This document shows, one piece after another, positions 62,061 through 64,000 of a DNA stretch of 64,000 bases; position 1 is the first letter of the stretch; each line of letters begins with the position of its first letter. The position numbers and the translations under genes are program-made. Source of the stretch: Takifugu bimaculatus (lineage: Eukaryota > Chordata > Actinopteri > Tetraodontiformes > Tetraodontidae); the NCBI GenBank assembly GCA_004026145.2, contig CP034980.1:4968780-5032779 (forward strand). The letters run 5' to 3'. Under the pieces are notes generated by a model, which had not been told where the DNA came from, made no database searches, and saw only the letters and a list, made by a program, of their open reading frames with translations.

Positions 62061-64000
62061 GCATGCACCACATTTTCAGATCCATGTGAGCATGTTGTCA
62101 TACTGTCTCCATGTGAATGCAGAGAGCCTTTGAAAATGCAATGGAAAACCATTTTCCATTTCTGGAGACAAGTTCCCTGGCAGGAACTGTCTGCAGTGCC
62201 AATAATCAAGATTCACCGGCATGACATGGCAAAAAATAGGAGCCAATGAGGATTTTTTAATATTTTGCTGCCCAGGCTGAGATGACTATTTTGAGGGTCT
62301 GACGACAATGTTAATTTTTCACAGTAAAGAGCTGAAAACTCACTTTTCAGAACTCAGATTTCAAAGAGACATGTTTATTTTCCCTTTGAATAAAAACATG
62401 GTTTCGCTCCAACATTACCTTTTTCTGGAGGCATTTCCTTTTACAAGTATGGACAGTAAGTGAAAAATGACTTCTACCTGAATATCTGAACTGTATTGGA
62501 AGTAACTTTGTAGCTGTTTGGTGTAGATAAACCATCATTATGCCATGGAACAAACTCACTGGGGTTACCATCAAAGTATTTGTTGGCCAGAGCTGACGGA
62601 CGTGAATTAGCTACAGTCGGGGACCGACTGCTAATGTTAGCAGAAGTGTCTTGCTTGTAAAATCTCCTCCGTTGATTGTAGATACATGATTCCCCTTCTT
62701 GTCAACTGTGGCATCTTCTACCTGCTATGGATTTCCTTGGGTGTTACTTTAAGGAGCAACTAGGTTGCAAAGATGTGTTTAAATGTCGTACATAGGAGTG
62801 AGGATGGATCAGTAAGAATGAATGAATAAGCCATTTTGGAACATGAGCACTACAGCTCTGTGCATAGTAATTGCTAATCTCTGAGAAATCTTTTCCTTAA
62901 TTGGCCTGCTCCCGCAGAATCTTGTTGGCAAACACGGGATCCAGCGAGGGAAAAATAGATGGCCATACAGTCTGTAGGCAAGCCAAAACCAGAATATTTC
63001 ATCTTGAATCCGAAACAGGCCGCGCAAACCTGGCAACCTCAACGGTTGTAGAATTCCCTTTTCACAGAAGATTTGCATTTTTCTGTTGTTGTTTGCAGTG
63101 GTGGTGTGGCTTATTTGGCAAGCATACAGCGGTTCATTTATTAGGAATAACAGGCGAGGCAGCCCCCCACATCAAATACACTTTCAGGCAGATGGCTCAT
63201 GATTACTTCATAGAGAAATACTTTGCCTGAAATTCATTGTGGATTGTATTCTCTATGCATTCTTTATCAGTTTGCTACATATCCTGGACATCTTGGATTA
63301 AATGAGGGCTTTAAAATAAGACCTGTTTGAAGGCAATCAAGCTCAAAATCATGAGTTCTAACTTTGTGTGAATGCTAAAAAGGAACTGCTTTGACAAAGT
63401 TAATGCCCTAAGAAATAAGAGTTAGTCATATGAGAAATAAGTTGGAATCAATGAAAGACATCTCTTTTATTCTTCCCTCAGAGACTCTGATCAGAGCTCT
63501 GCTGCTGGAGACTTGAAGAGAGGCTGATGGGAATTCAACACTGTGGCTAAAGCTGCAGCAGATAGGCCCACAGTGTCGCCATGAGTCCCTTTTGAATTAA
63601 CAGAGGGAAAAGGCTCAGAGTTTCATACCGACACACCCAGCTTGCACTGAATAGGACTGCGTGTGCTGCGTTTAATAAAATAGCTAGGACTGAACCGGCT
63701 TAGCTGTATTCTAAAAAACAAGGCGCCAGCGATGGGGGCACCTGACGAGGAAGATGTTTCCCAACTTCAAAATGTGATAAAACTGGGAGAAACTCTGTCT
63801 CCTTAAGTCTCCTTTAAGCTCAACTAATTGATTCAACACTTCCAACACGATCTTGCTCTGCAGCAGGCTGTAATGGGCTCTATCTGGGCTCTTCTGCTGT
63901 CATCCTACAACATAACTTCAGCTGATTTAATTATTAATGAATTACACTAAAAGCGTGTTGCAGCGTGGTACGATGAGGCAGTACTTAGTTCCTGAAAGCA
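62061..64000. other. Gene-free stretch to the window edge
   Basis: No gene or repeat recognised. Unique DNA; the frames at 62347-62574 and 62901-63230 have no family likeness. Confidence 0.4.

Overview
The window is vertebrate nuclear DNA, almost certainly from a teleost fish. Genes have short GT-AG introns (74-183 bp in the Wnt genes), there is no operon logic, long gene-poor stretches carry many microsatellites and retroposon tails typical of fish, and the gene families (FoxI, Wnt8, SYCE3, beta-thymosin, HBS1L/SKI7-like) are vertebrate. A tandem pair of wnt8a genes is a teleost hallmark, described in zebrafish as a bicistronic locus. The species cannot be told from the sequence.

Layout. 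1-10 kb: gene-poor DNA with simple repeats, two retroposon 3' tails and an inverted repeat pair. 10.1-12.3 kb: foxi3-like forkhead gene, minus strand, two exons, 387 residues. 13.2-14.93 kb: syce3 on the plus strand (91 residues, two exons), followed 95 bp after its poly(A) signal by a three-exon 97-residue gene that I read as a diverged tandem paralogue of syce3. 17.3-21.2 kb: two complete six-exon wnt8a genes head to tail on the minus strand, 458 bp apart. 24.2-25.9 kb: a beta-thymosin gene, minus strand, with a 90-bp GA microsatellite at its presumed promoter. 30.2-31.7 kb: an intronless 414-residue ORF, plus strand, resembling the exosome/SKI-binding short isoform of HBS1L (the vertebrate SKI7-like form) but without any GTPase domain. 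31.8-64 kb: no convincing protein gene. This part holds a SINE-like repeat, a tRNA-Leu(CAG) gene inside a 611-bp tandem duplication with two truncated tRNA copies, two tRNA-like relics, microsatellites, candidate CTCF sites and much unique A/T-rich sequence that looks like the regulatory desert beside a developmental gene.

Functional reading. wnt8a (ventrolateral mesoderm and posterior patterning) and foxi3 (epidermal ionocyte and placode specification) are developmental regulators. T-box, homeodomain and TCF/LEF-like site clusters flank the wnt8a pair. syce3 is a meiotic synaptonemal-complex gene. The thymosin sequesters G-actin. The SKI7-like ORF would bridge the cytoplasmic exosome and the SKI complex. 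These genes share no pathway; only the two wnt8a copies and the two syce3-like genes are related to each other.

Most worth checking: the stand-alone SKI7-like gene, the syce3-like tandem paralogue, and the wnt8a pair, whose downstream copy has an altered residue beside the acylated serine and its own promoter-like sequence. All exon boundaries were read by eye from splice signals, reading frame and remembered family sequences. No alignment or expression data were available.
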